DNA of 64,000 bases from PNON01 sp963757065. Lineage in GTDB: Bacteria; Chloroflexota; Anaerolineae; Anaerolineales; Anaerolineaceae. Numbering within the stretch: the stretch's first letter is position 1; each line of letters opens with the position of its first letter. The translations under genes were made by a program, and so were the position numbers. Below the pieces are notes generated by a model. It had not been told where the DNA came from. It worked only from the letters and a program-made list of their open reading frames with translations, and searched no databases. This document shows, in pieces, positions 1 to 8,878 of the stretch. The stretch spans positions 372,001 to 436,000 of the forward strand of contig CAVWQC010000007.1 in the NCBI GenBank assembly GCA_963757065.1, written 5' to 3'.

Positions 1-1
1 T

Positions 2-781
2 GCTGAAAAGGGGACATTCCTTACCTACTATATGCCAGCCTGGAAGGGGATTCATCCCGCAGAGGAAATTGGTAAAACATTTCACATGCCTGTGTATATA
101 GAAAATGATGCCAATGCCGGAGCAATTGCAGAAAAATGGTGGGGCAGCGGCCGTGGATATGACAGTCTGGCATACGTCAAGCTCGGTACCGGCGTTGGCA
201 GCGGGCTGGTGATCAATAATGAGATCTACCGGGGATACAGCGGATCTGCCGGGGAGATTGGTCACACGACCATCGAGACTAATGGACGTGTTTGCCGCTG
301 CGGCAATCATGGATGTTTGGAAAGCTTTGTTGGCTTGCCGGGCATTTTGATGGACGCCCGGGAAGGCCTGGCAAATGATCCTGACTGGAAAGACCGCCTG
401 GAACATTTGGACCTGGATATGATCATTAAAGCAGCCAAAGAAGGAAATGAGGTTTGCAGGAAGATCATTAAGAATGCGGGTAGATACCTTGGCATCGGCA
501 TGGCCAATTTGGTCAATTTGGCTAACCCCGGTTTGTTGATCCTTGGCGGGAGGTTGATCGATGCAGGTGAACTCTTAATGAAGGAAGTCCGTTCATCCTT
601 ACGGGAGAGGACAATCCCATTTGAATCGCACATTGAGAAATTAACATTGGGCGAGTTGGGTGATAATGCTGTAGCCTTAGGGGCGGCAACTGTTGTAATT
701 CAAAATGCTTTCTCTCCATTTAATCTTTATTCAATCTTGCGCAGGAAAGAAGCTAGTTTATCGACTAGAGGAGGTGATTGA
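2..781 (+). CDS. ROK family sugar kinase or regulator (5' end missing)
   Basis: The gene runs in from the left edge. Its frame is open from base 2 with no start in view, so the N-terminal phosphate-binding part is missing. The 259 visible codons carry ROK landmarks: ENDANAG near base 101 with the probable catalytic Asp, a glycine-rich GTGVGSG near 184, GEIGH near 252, and the zinc motif CxCGxxGCxE at about 294-323. ROK proteins are either sugar kinases (glucokinase, fructokinase, ManNAc kinase) or repressors with an added N-terminal winged helix; the missing end would decide. It lies 65 bp upstream of a sugar ABC importer, so a role in phosphorylating or sensing the imported sugar is likely (inference). 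Confidence 0.9.
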   Translation, partial: AEKGTFLTYYMPAWKGIHPAEEIGKTFHMPVYIENDANAGAIAEKWWGSGRGYDSLAYVKLGTGVGSGLVINNEIYRGYSGSAGEIGHTTIETNGRVCRCGNHGCLESFVGLPGILMDAREGLANDPDWKDRLEHLDLDMIIKAAKEGNEVCRKIIKNAGRYLGIGMANLVNLANPGLLILGGRLIDAGELLMKEVRSSLRERTIPFESHIEKLTLGELGDNAVALGAATVVIQNAFSPFNLYSILRRKEASLSTRGGD

Positions 782-846
782 ACAGGGGAAAATTATTGTA
801 GAACTACAGAGTAAGGTGTCAATCAAAAATATATTTGGAGGATAAA

Positions 847-2181
847 ATGACGAAGAAGTTGTACACAATTGTTAGTTTCATTTTGGTTCTAGCTTTTGCC
901 CTGTCGGCCTGCACGCCCGCAGCAGCACCCGCTGCTCCCGCTGCACCAGCTGCTGCAAAGCAAGTTGAAGTCTTCTCCTGGTGGGTCGGCCCGGGTGAGG
1001 CGGATGGTTTGGCTGCCATGGTAACAGTCTTCAATGCCAAATATCCTGATATCACATTCGTCAATGCTGCTGTCGCTGGCGGCGCTGGTACCAATGCCAA
1101 AGCTGTTCTGGCCACCCGTCTTGCAGCCAATGATGCCCCCGATTCCTGGCAAGCTCATGCCGGACAGGAAACCATCGCCAACTATGTATCAGCCAATCAG
1201 GTTGCTCCGTTGGACGATCTGTTCGCTTCCACCGGTTTCTCTTCCGTTCTTCCGGCTACCCTCCTGCCTTTGATCTCAAAGGATGGTCACCCTTATAGCG
1301 TTCCGGTAAATATCCACCGCTCCAACGTCCTTTGGTACAACCCGAAAGTCTTGACCGAAGCTGGCGTAACAGCCAACCCCAAGACCGATTTCAAAACCCT
1401 GGATGATTTCTTCGCTGCCTGCGATAAGATCAAAGCCGCCGGTAAGATCTGCCTGTCCCTGGGTGCTCCCTGGACAGCCATCCACCTGTTTGAAAACATC
1501 ATGATCGGCAGTATGGGTGCAGAAAAATGGAATGGCCTGTGGGCTACCCCGCCGACAACCGATTGGGCTGGTGCTGAGGTTGCCAAAGGCATCGCAGACT
1601 ATGCCAAGGCTCTTTCTTATACCAACCCGGATGCTTCCACCATGTCTGACTGGCAGACAGCCTCCAAGATGGTGACGAATGGTGATGCAGCATTCAATGT
1701 CATGGGTGACTGGGCTTACGGTTACTTTGCCAACCCGGCTCCGAATGGTCTTGCTTTAGCTCCCCACACAGATTTTGACTGGGCAGCTACTCCTGGTACA
1801 TACGGCGTCTTCAATTTCCTGGCCGACAGCTTCGTTCTGCCCGCCAATGCCAAGCATGCTGAAGAGACAACTGCCTGGTTGACTGTAGCTGCTTCCAAGG
1901 AAGGTCAGGAAGCCTTCAACCCGTTGAAGGGTTCCATCTGTGCCCGCACCGACTGTGATCAAGCCAAGTTCCCGGAATATTCACAGGATGCAGCCAAGGA
2001 TTGGACTTCCAATGTGGTCGTTGGTAGTTTGATGCACGGTGTAGTTGCTGCTCCCGCCTGGTCAACTTCGATCGGTACCGCCATTGGCCTGTTCCAGGCC
2101 AGCACGATGGATGCCACCGCTCAGGCTGACTTACAGACAGCTCTTGCTGCTGCCTGCAAAGCAGACGGAGTCTGCAAGTAA
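847..2181 (+). CDS. Carbohydrate ABC transporter substrate-binding lipoprotein
   Basis: A 444-residue extracellular solute-binding protein of the carbohydrate type. I start it at ATG 847 because GGAGG lies at 837-841, five bases away; a TTG at 835 would overlap that ribosome site. The N-terminus is a lipoprotein signal with lipobox LSAC, then an Ala/Pro-rich linker (residues about 25-36). The mature protein begins VEVFSWWVGPGE, typical of family 1 sugar binders, with a mid-protein GDAAFNVMGDWAYGYF segment usual for the ligand cleft. It should sit on the outer membrane face and deliver sugar to the two permeases downstream. No ATPase gene follows; such importers often share an MsmK-like ATPase encoded elsewhere (inference). 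The sugar cannot be named. Confidence 0.93.
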   Translation: MTKKLYTIVSFILVLAFALSACTPAAAPAAPAAPAAAKQVEVFSWWVGPGEADGLAAMVTVFNAKYPDITFVNAAVAGGAGTNAKAVLATRLAANDAPDSWQAHAGQETIANYVSANQVAPLDDLFASTGFSSVLPATLLPLISKDGHPYSVPVNIHRSNVLWYNPKVLTEAGVTANPKTDFKTLDDFFAACDKIKAAGKICLSLGAPWTAIHLFENIMIGSMGAEKWNGLWATPPTTDWAGAEVAKGIADYAKALSYTNPDASTMSDWQTASKMVTNGDAAFNVMGDWAYGYFANPAPNGLALAPHTDFDWAATPGTYGVFNFLADSFVLPANAKHAEETTAWLTVAASKEGQEAFNPLKGSICARTDCDQAKFPEYSQDAAKDWTSNVVVGSLMHGVVAAPAWSTSIGTAIGLFQASTMDATAQADLQTALAAACKADGVCK

Positions 2182-2206
2182 AAATTACTGTATAAGATTT
2201 GTTCTG

Positions 2207-2235
2207 AATGGGCGGCTCAGCTGGAGCCGCCCATT
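2207..2235 (+). terminator. 12-bp stem-loop between binding protein and permease genes
   Basis: A perfect 12-bp inverted repeat (AATGGGCGGCTC / GAGCCGCCCATT) with a 5-base loop starts 25 bp after the binding-protein stop and is followed by only TTTT. It probably acts as a partial terminator or 3'-end stabiliser, so the binding protein is made in excess over the permeases. That arrangement is common in ABC sugar operons. Confidence 0.75.
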
Positions 2236-2360
2236 TTGAAGAGTTACAGAATTTAGAAAAGACAGTAATAAATATACTTATTCAATATCAGAAATAGAAA
2301 TATTCTTTGAAAAAGATGCTATTATTGAAATAATCTACATAGTCGAAAGAGAAGAAGGGT

Positions 2361-3434
2361 ATGACTTATAGATTTAGACTTAATCTGCCGCGGCTGATTT
2401 TGGCGATTGCATTGATGATAATTGGCGTGTTCTCCATTATCACATTTACCCATACTGAATTAATCCTTTTACGGTCAAACTTTACTTCCATTGCAACAAT
2501 TCTGGGTGGAATTATCTTCTATGCCGGGGTGGTCATCATCATCATGATGTTTGAAAGTGAGACCATCCTTTCCATTACTTTATTAATTCCATCGATCACA
2601 GCAGTGGCAATATTTGTGTACGGCTTCATCGGCTGGTCTGTGCGAGTATCTCTAAGTCAATGGAAGGGATTAAATCCGGATTTTACCTGGGTGGGTTTGG
2701 CACAATACGAAAAACTATTCCAGGATCCCCGTTTTCTGATTGATGTCCGTAATACGGTCATGTTCACCCTGCTGTTTATCGCCGCCTGCCTGATCATCGG
2801 TTTGACACTTGCAATTTTATTGGATCAAAAACTAAAGGGTGAGGCAATCTTCCGCAGTATCTTCCTTTTCCCCATGTCCATATCCTTTATCGCTTCCGGT
2901 GTGGTCTGGGGATGGTTAATGAACCCAGCCACCGGCAACCGAATTACTGGAATTAACTTGATATTCCAGAAACTCGGGCTTGATTCCCTCATCAGTCTGT
3001 GGCATTCCAACCCCATGCCGTGGGGAATGGCATTTACCGTCATTCCTGCTGTCTGGATGCTATCCGGCTACACCATGGCGTTATATCTCGGCGGTATTCG
3101 CGCCGTCTCAGATGATCTGCGTGAGGCAGCCCGAATGGACGGGGCGAGTGAGATCGAAATATACCGGCATATTATCTTTCCAATGCTGCAGCCGGTCACT
3201 CTGAGTGCTGTCATCATTCTGGGTCATATGTCTCTGAAGATCTTCGACCTGATCGTTGCCCTCGGGAATAAGGATATCCGGTTGGATGTTCCCGGCATAT
3301 ATATGTGGGTGACCACTTTTGACGGAACTAATTACGCCCAGGGGGCTGCGATCGGTATATTGATGTTGATCAGTGTGGCCATCCTGGTTGTCCCATACCT
3401 GATCCAGAATATGCGCACGGAGACTCAATTATGA
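2361..3434 (+). CDS. Sugar ABC transporter permease (MalF type) with extra N-terminal helices
   Basis: A 357-residue inner-membrane permease. The EAA loop that docks the ATPase reads EAARMDGASEIEIYRHIIFP at about residues 255-274, diagnostic of carbohydrate uptake permeases. The first ~65 residues add two hydrophobic segments (about 10-28 and 40-62) before the helix at about 70-92 with which such permeases normally begin; MalF also has extra N-terminal helices. ATG 2361 follows GAAGAAGGG. Its stop overlaps the start of the next permease (ATGA at 3431-3434), indicating translational coupling and a heterodimeric channel. Confidence 0.92.
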   Translation: MTYRFRLNLPRLILAIALMIIGVFSIITFTHTELILLRSNFTSIATILGGIIFYAGVVIIIMMFESETILSITLLIPSITAVAIFVYGFIGWSVRVSLSQWKGLNPDFTWVGLAQYEKLFQDPRFLIDVRNTVMFTLLFIAACLIIGLTLAILLDQKLKGEAIFRSIFLFPMSISFIASGVVWGWLMNPATGNRITGINLIFQKLGLDSLISLWHSNPMPWGMAFTVIPAVWMLSGYTMALYLGGIRAVSDDLREAARMDGASEIEIYRHIIFPMLQPVTLSAVIILGHMSLKIFDLIVALGNKDIRLDVPGIYMWVTTFDGTNYAQGAAIGILMLISVAILVVPYLIQNMRTETQL

Positions 3435-4258
3435 GACGCCGCTGGACACTCGGTACAACCGGCTTATTGATTTTCCTGTTGGCACTTGCGGCAGTCTATT
3501 TGCTGCCAATTTACCTTATGGTTCTGACCGGTTTCAAGCCATTCAACCAGGTGGACTTGAAAACCATGTGGAACCTGCCTGAAGGCGGACTCTTTATTGA
3601 CAACTTCATTGCCGGGTATAAACAGCTTGCCCCCAATATTAAAAACAGCCTTTCCATGGTCATCCCGGAAGCGCTTCTGTCTGCCCTGTTAGGCTCACTG
3701 AATGGATACCTGCTAGCCAAATGGAAATTCAAAGGATCAAACTTACTCTTCTCTTTGATCCTTTTTGGAATGTTCATCCCGTACCAAAGCATCCTGATCC
3801 CATTGGTCAAGTTCATGCAGGCAATTAACCTGTACGGCGATTTGCCCGGACTGGTTCTGGTGCATATCATATACGGCATTCCGATCACCACCCTGATCTT
3901 CAGGAATTATTATGCCGGCATCTCATCAGAGATCCTTGAGGCAGGGCGGATCGACGGCGCCAGCCTGATGGGTTTATATCGCCATATCATGTTCCCACTA
4001 TCTGCTCCAAGTTTTGCGGTAGTAATCATCTGGCAGTTTACCCAGGCCTGGAATGAATTCCTGTTTGCCGTGGTGTTGACCAATCAATCGCACTGGCCGG
4101 TGACAGTGGCATTGAATAATCTGGCCGGCAGTCAACTGGTGCAGTGGAATGTACTCATGGCGGCTACCTTTATTGCAGCGCTGCCAACCATGCTGGTGTA
4201 TATTTTCCTTGGCCGGTATTTCCTGCGCGGGTTGATGGCAGGCGCATTAAAAGGTTAA
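3431..4258 (+). CDS. Sugar ABC transporter permease (MalG type)
   Basis: A 275-residue partner permease with about six membrane helices. The EAA loop is EAGRIDGASLMGLYRHIMFP at about residues 175-194, and the protein ends in the short cytoplasmic tail typical of MalG-like subunits. The start codon overlaps the previous stop by four bases, so the two subunits are probably co-translated. Together with the lipoprotein at 847 it forms the membrane part of a sugar importer; the ATPase is not encoded here. Confidence 0.92.
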   Translation: MRRRWTLGTTGLLIFLLALAAVYLLPIYLMVLTGFKPFNQVDLKTMWNLPEGGLFIDNFIAGYKQLAPNIKNSLSMVIPEALLSALLGSLNGYLLAKWKFKGSNLLFSLILFGMFIPYQSILIPLVKFMQAINLYGDLPGLVLVHIIYGIPITTLIFRNYYAGISSEILEAGRIDGASLMGLYRHIMFPLSAPSFAVVIIWQFTQAWNEFLFAVVLTNQSHWPVTVALNNLAGSQLVQWNVLMAATFIAALPTMLVYIFLGRYFLRGLMAGALKG

Positions 4259-4280
4259 TATTCCAGTTTCCCATAACTTG

Positions 4281-4316
4281 ACTCCTCTCATACCATCGGG
4301 AGGAGTTTGTTGTTTT
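4281..4316 (+). terminator. Probable terminator of the sugar importer operon
   Basis: ACTCCTC and GAGGAGT pair across a 12-base loop, 22 bp after the last permease stop, followed by the T-rich TTGTTGTTTT. The stem is short, so strength is uncertain. From here to 4486 I see nothing else. Confidence 0.55.
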
Positions 4317-4486
4317 ATGGAATGGATATTAAATAATTGTCCATTGGCGAATGTGTGGATTAAATCCCGATAAAGCTTTGTATTAAATATCCAGCATCGA
4401 AAAATGGAAAGGAAGAGGCTCGGTAACAGAACACCATTCTTTGTTGAAATTACTCGTACAAAAGGCGAATTCCTGGTAGTAGACGA

Positions 4487-5776
4487 CTAACTAATCCTTG
4501 TAACAACATAGAAACAGGAAGAATATTGAGTTCCATCTTTCATAGTAAATGATCCAGTGTACGGGGTCACACCTTCACTGGTAACCGTTTCGACCAGAAG
4601 TGAATAGTCACCTGGTTTCAGAATGATTGTATCAAGAGGACCTTCATCCGGGCATGACGTCGGCTGTATTAAGTATTCCGGACAAGTTGAGCATGCAGGT
4701 ATGGTGACAATCTTTTTTTCCGGTCCGCTGAATACTAATCTTAATTGATATGGAGCATCATTCCGTACTTCATACTCGGAGGTTCCCTTCTTTGCTTTTC
4801 CTGATGCATCCGGCTCTGGTAACGCCCCGGCTCCTTGTGCCTGGGCATTTGAAATGAGCAGATCGGCAAGTGTATCAACCACCTGCTGATAACGCGGGTC
4901 TGTTGGGTAGGTTTCACTGAAAGTGTTCAGCAGGTCAATGGCATTTGTTGTTTGATAGGCTTTGGCAAACGCATTGCCACAGCTAAATAAATAATCCGGA
5001 TTTTTCAAATTCCATTCCGCATATATTTGCGGAAACACTTCACACACCTCGGGTGAGGCTATTTTTTCATAACCATTAACGGTCACCAGGGCTTTAAATT
5101 TATCTTTAGCGAAATCGACTAACGGGTCATCTACATAAGCATTGATAAAACCGATGATACTTTTCGCTGCATTAAGTGGACTTCCACCACTTATACTTTC
5201 CACTTCATCAACATATTCCTCGCATACGTCCAAATGATTTTGTGTTGAGGAAATATCAGGGCCATTATCCAGGCTACTCATGTGATCCACAACCCATTTT
5301 CCGTCAACTGCCACATCTGCACACTTTCCGCCGGTATATGCTTTTTCAACGGATTCCACCATGTTATTGAAGATGGCTAGCTTACTTTCAGATGCTTTGC
5401 TTTCGTAATCCCCGATTTTATAAACCATTCCCCTTTCCTCCAGATCCTGGAAAGCGGTGAAGGCTTCTTGTAATTTACCTGCATCCTGTAATGCTTGAGC
5501 AGCGGTATTCTCTTTTTCCGCGCAGGCAATAACTCCCTCACGGGCGAGTTGGCGGTATTTACCCAGATCGAATAAATGAAAACTCCGATCAACCTCGTCA
5601 TACTTCTTATATGCGAGGTTGAGGTCTCCACTCTGGTAGGCTGCCTTTGCACCTTTATTGAGGCTCATATCCGTAAAAAAGCGATATCCCATAAATATTA
5701 ATGCAGCAATGATGAGCAGAATGAAAAACGCTGAGCAACCGGAATTATTCTTTGAATTTGATCCATAATTACTCAT
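4487..5776 (-). CDS. Unknown membrane-anchored repeat protein
   Basis: A 429-residue protein I cannot place in a named family. A short polar N-terminus leads to one membrane helix (residues about 15-31), making it a type II anchored protein. Residues 35-310 are helical and look TPR-like (AAYQSGDLNLAYKKYDEV, LQDAGKLQEAFTAFQDL), though degenerate. Residues about 340-429 look like a small beta domain with a cysteine group CSTCPEYLIQPTSCP. The start is firm: ATG preceded by AGGGAGG. A -35/-10 promoter lies 35-62 bp upstream and the S41 peptidase terminator sits just before it, so it is a separate unit. A scaffold or envelope role is only a guess. Confidence 0.75.
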   Translation of the reverse strand: MSNYGSNSKNNSGCSAFFILLIIAALIFMGYRFFTDMSLNKGAKAAYQSGDLNLAYKKYDEVDRSFHLFDLGKYRQLAREGVIACAEKENTAAQALQDAGKLQEAFTAFQDLEERGMVYKIGDYESKASESKLAIFNNMVESVEKAYTGGKCADVAVDGKWVVDHMSSLDNGPDISSTQNHLDVCEEYVDEVESISGGSPLNAAKSIIGFINAYVDDPLVDFAKDKFKALVTVNGYEKIASPEVCEVFPQIYAEWNLKNPDYLFSCGNAFAKAYQTTNAIDLLNTFSETYPTDPRYQQVVDTLADLLISNAQAQGAGALPEPDASGKAKKGTSEYEVRNDAPYQLRLVFSGPEKKIVTIPACSTCPEYLIQPTSCPDEGPLDTIILKPGDYSLLVETVTSEGVTPYTGSFTMKDGTQYSSCFYVVTRIS

Positions 5777-5810
5777 GCTGCCTCCCTTTCTACATTAAAT
5801 ATCTACTACT

Positions 5811-5838
5811 ATTATAGTGATAGGGGAAATTGTGACAA
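5811..5838 (-). promoter_or_regulatory. Promoter of the anchored repeat protein
   Basis: On the minus strand TTGTCA (5838-5833), a 16-base spacer and a perfect TATAAT (5816-5811) form a sigma-70-type promoter, giving a leader of roughly 30 bases that includes the AGGGAGG ribosome site. Confidence 0.7.
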
Positions 5839-5839
5839 T

Positions 5840-5876
5840 AAAAAACACCCACAGAGGTATGTACTGCGGGTGTTTT
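5840..5876 (-). terminator. Terminator of the S41 peptidase locus
   Basis: On the minus strand ACACCCGCAG pairs with CTGTGGGTGT (one G-T pair), followed by TTTTTT. It lies 22 bp beyond the stop codon of the S41 locus. Confidence 0.75.
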
Positions 5877-5897
5877 CCAAATTTTGTATTTGTTGAT

Positions 5898-8413
5898 TTA
5901 TGGTTTTACGTAAACCGTGTAATTGTAGGTAAAAGTTCCTTTATCGCTGTCCATAAATCCGTCATTGATCTTTTTAAGGAAGGTGAGTGTGGTGGTCAGG
6001 TGATGTTCACCTGCCGGCCAATCGGTCAATTGATAACCGACCACCCGGCAGAATTGTCCCTGATTGGGAAAATCATAATTTGCCAGATTATTAGGATCGG
6101 GTGTTTTTCCGTCAAGAGAGAATGCGAACTTCATTTGTTTGAAGTTCGCCTCCAGGATGGGTTGATCCTTTGCACACCAGACGAATCCCCATAGCAGCGG
6201 CTCACTTTTTAGCAGAGGAATTGCATAGGAGTATGTTTTCGCCGGGTATGAGGGTATTATCAAACTGTTCATTCGTCAGATCCTCAAGCATTTTGGCTTC
6301 GCCGCTTAGGATGTAATCCAAAGCCTCTTGTGATGTAGTAACTGTTGGAGCTCCTATCGGAACTACACCAGCACCATCCGGCAGCAAAATTGCGTTCACC
6401 GCTGCATTCAGGATATAGTCTTCACCCGAGAGGACATTTTCTGCATTCACAGGGACAGGGTGGGTCAGTTGAACTCCTTTACCTTCCAGGAAGATGCTTC
6501 CATCCGGCAGGGTGAATCTGCCAGTGGGTGCTTGCAAGCGAGATACCTTCAGGCAGGGAGAATTGTCCGCGCCCGACTTCTGCTTCCACACCAGCGCTGG
6601 GGGTTTCGCCGAAGACCATCATCCCGGGAACCTGGCTGAAGCCATAGGCTTCGATCTCACAGGCACTGGCACAGGCCTGACCAACCAGGACAGCCATTTT
6701 ATTAAAACTGATATTGTTCCAGGTAAGGGGTCACTTTTTCACGCGGACCATCCGGTTCGAATTTACCGGTTAATTCAGAGTAGTATTCCAGTTGACCCAG
6801 GGGAATATCTTTGTCATAGAGGAATCCGGCCAGGCTGAGCGGACTTCCACCGCCATTCTGGCGCAGGTCGATCACAATACCAGGCACTTCGTTGGCCTGA
6901 AATGTCTTCAAAGCCCTTGAGAACAGCCGGATGATGAGGTTCAGGTCATCATAATTGCTGTTGATCTTCACATAACCAACGCCTGAATCGAGGATCTTGA
7001 ATTCCACGGGCAATGCGTTTGGATCTGAACCGCGATAGATCGAAGTTACAGCATAGCTGTTCCGTTCGTCAGCTGATGTTATTTTTACTGTCTTCGCCTT
7101 GCCATCCGACTTCGTAAATACGAATTCGGTTTCCGTCCCGGCAGGCGCACGCAGGAGGTAGCGAGCTTCCTGATAGATCCTGGAGAAATCAGTGGAAAAT
7201 GGGGCAGAAAGGGGTTTGACAGCCTGTAAAGCTTCATTTACCGGTAAGCCGCCCATTTTGGTCAATACATCACCCACGACCACGCCGGCTTTGTCGGCTG
7301 GACCATCTTCGGTAACATAAATTGTAAGAACGCTGCCGTCATCCAGAACTCTCACGGCAAATCCGTATCCTGCTGAGACTGCAGAGGAGAAGATCTCGTT
7401 TTCTATATCCCCGCCGCTGGCTCCGACATGGCCATCATTAAATGCCCAGGTGAAATCACGTATAGCCAGATAAAAACCTGTTGAATCTTTGGAATCTTCT
7501 GCGGCTTTGACCTTGGGCATCAAATCAGCGTAAACCGCATCCCAGTCCGGGGCTTTCCCTTCGATCCCGTTGAAGGCATATTCCTTTTTGAGAACATCGA
7601 ACATCTTCTGGAAGGCGGAGGTATAAGAATCAGCAGAATAATCTTTTATGGCGATATCGCCGGGTTCATATAAAGTGAACTTTGGTTCAGCTTCCCTGGA
7701 AATGGCAAACGGGGTTGCATCCAGGTCGATCACTGAATAACCATGCTGAACCGCGGTTACCGGATCATCTTTGGTAAATAGCAAACCATCGGCACCGTAA
7801 TCGCTGGGGAATTGCTGCTTATCATCTGGGGACCAGATCAACAATTTTCCGCCGATCACTTCATCGTGGTTTTCGGTATCCGTTTTCACTGAGGCAAGGT
7901 AATTTGGCCAGCCAAGGGTCGGGATCATCCCCCTCAGAATATGGGCCGCCAGCCAGGTTGGGCCAGTAAGACACGGCGAAGATCTGGACGCCTTTGTCAG
8001 AGCCGCCAGGTGGGATCAACATTGTTCATGTCGCCTTCCGGCTGTATGGGAAGCTGGATCCAGTAGGTGGCTTTGTTGTTGTCAAAATCCGGCTGCATAA
8101 ATCCCAGCGTTTGCGATTCGGTCGTGGTGATATATTCCTTGTCGCGTTTCACAAAACCGGTCATATCTGCCAGGGCAACAGCCTGTTCGACAATATATGT
8201 TTCGACAACAAAATCATTGGAATAGGTGAAATCACCTGTTATCTTAACCGGCTGGGTATCAGATTGGGCAGATGCTGCCGGTTGGGCAGTTGCAGCCGGT
8301 TTGGAATCTGCGGCTGTGGGCTGCAGGGTGGCTGCCGGAACAGCCGGTTTACATGCTGATAAAATAAATATGGTGGATAACAATATCGAGGTAACAAACA
8401 TTCTCTTCTTCAT
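5898..8413 (-). pseudogene. S41 (C-terminal processing type) peptidase lipoprotein, five frameshifts
   Basis: Read through its breaks this is one secreted protease of about 835 residues. The start is ATG 8413 (GGAGAAG upstream), with lipoprotein signal and LSAC lipobox. A beta-rich N-terminal part ends with FAVSYWPNLAGGPYSEGDD. Then come a PDZ domain (YGFAVRVLDDGS...GDVLTKMGG, about 7,250-7,370) and the S41 core with VIDLRQNGGGSP near 6,870 and the presumed nucleophile Ser in GQACASACE near 6,670. The frame changes near 8008, 7923, 6700, 6535 and 6250, and each change fits one extra base. Coding quality is good on both sides of every break. S41 peptidases cut extracytoplasmic substrates at C-termini. 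Real decay or local sequence error cannot be separated here. Confidence 0.85.
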
Positions 8414-8559
8414 ATACTTCTCCATGATTTAGAAATTCTATATCGCATTATTATACAATTGCAATTAGCTTTCCGGTTAAGGTGATTAACGTCTGTGAGC
8501 ACTCTGAATTTCAAGTATTGTTGAAACAGATGGTCGTTCCAATACAATCCACTTCAGCC

Positions 8560-8587
8560 TTGACGGGAGGCTTGTTTCGTAGATAAT
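8560..8587 (+). promoter_or_regulatory. Promoter of the pheST T-box transcript
   Basis: TTGACG at 8560-8565, a 16-base spacer and GATAAT at 8582-8587 place the transcription start near 8594, just ahead of the T-box leader. Confidence 0.65.
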
Positions 8588-8595
8588 AGAAGTAA

Positions 8596-8867
8596 CATTA
8601 CAACAGCTAAGACAGAGGAAAGTAATCCGGGAATTTTTGACAGGGAAGCGGCGGGCATGGACTGAAACCCGCGCACAGAACGAACCGGACGAAGTTCCCT
8701 CTCGAGCTGCTCAGGTGAACCAGGAACAATAGTCTGAGCCGCATCCCGGCGTTATTCGGGGCGTAAATGGATTTTATACCATTTGCGATCAAGTGGACTG
8801 ATCTGGATCAGTCAATTTGGGTGGTACCGCGGAGATTTCCGTCCCATAATCGGGACGGTTTTATTTT
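8596..8867 (+). promoter_or_regulatory. T-box riboswitch (Phe) controlling pheST
   Basis: The T-box sequence TGGGTGGTACCGCGG at 8818-8832 matches the consensus that pairs with the tRNA acceptor end. It is followed by a terminator: CCGTCCC (8839-8845), GGGACGG (8852-8858), then TTTTATTTT. The upstream ~220 bases are stem-forming. A UUC triplet at 8695-8697 following GAAG on the 3' side of a long stem is the likely specifier codon, matching phenylalanine and the downstream gene. In this class uncharged tRNA stabilises the antiterminator and allows transcription, so pheST should rise when Phe is scarce. The T-box and terminator are seen directly; the specifier assignment is inferred. Confidence 0.92.
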
Positions 8868-8878
8868 AAGGAGAAAGA

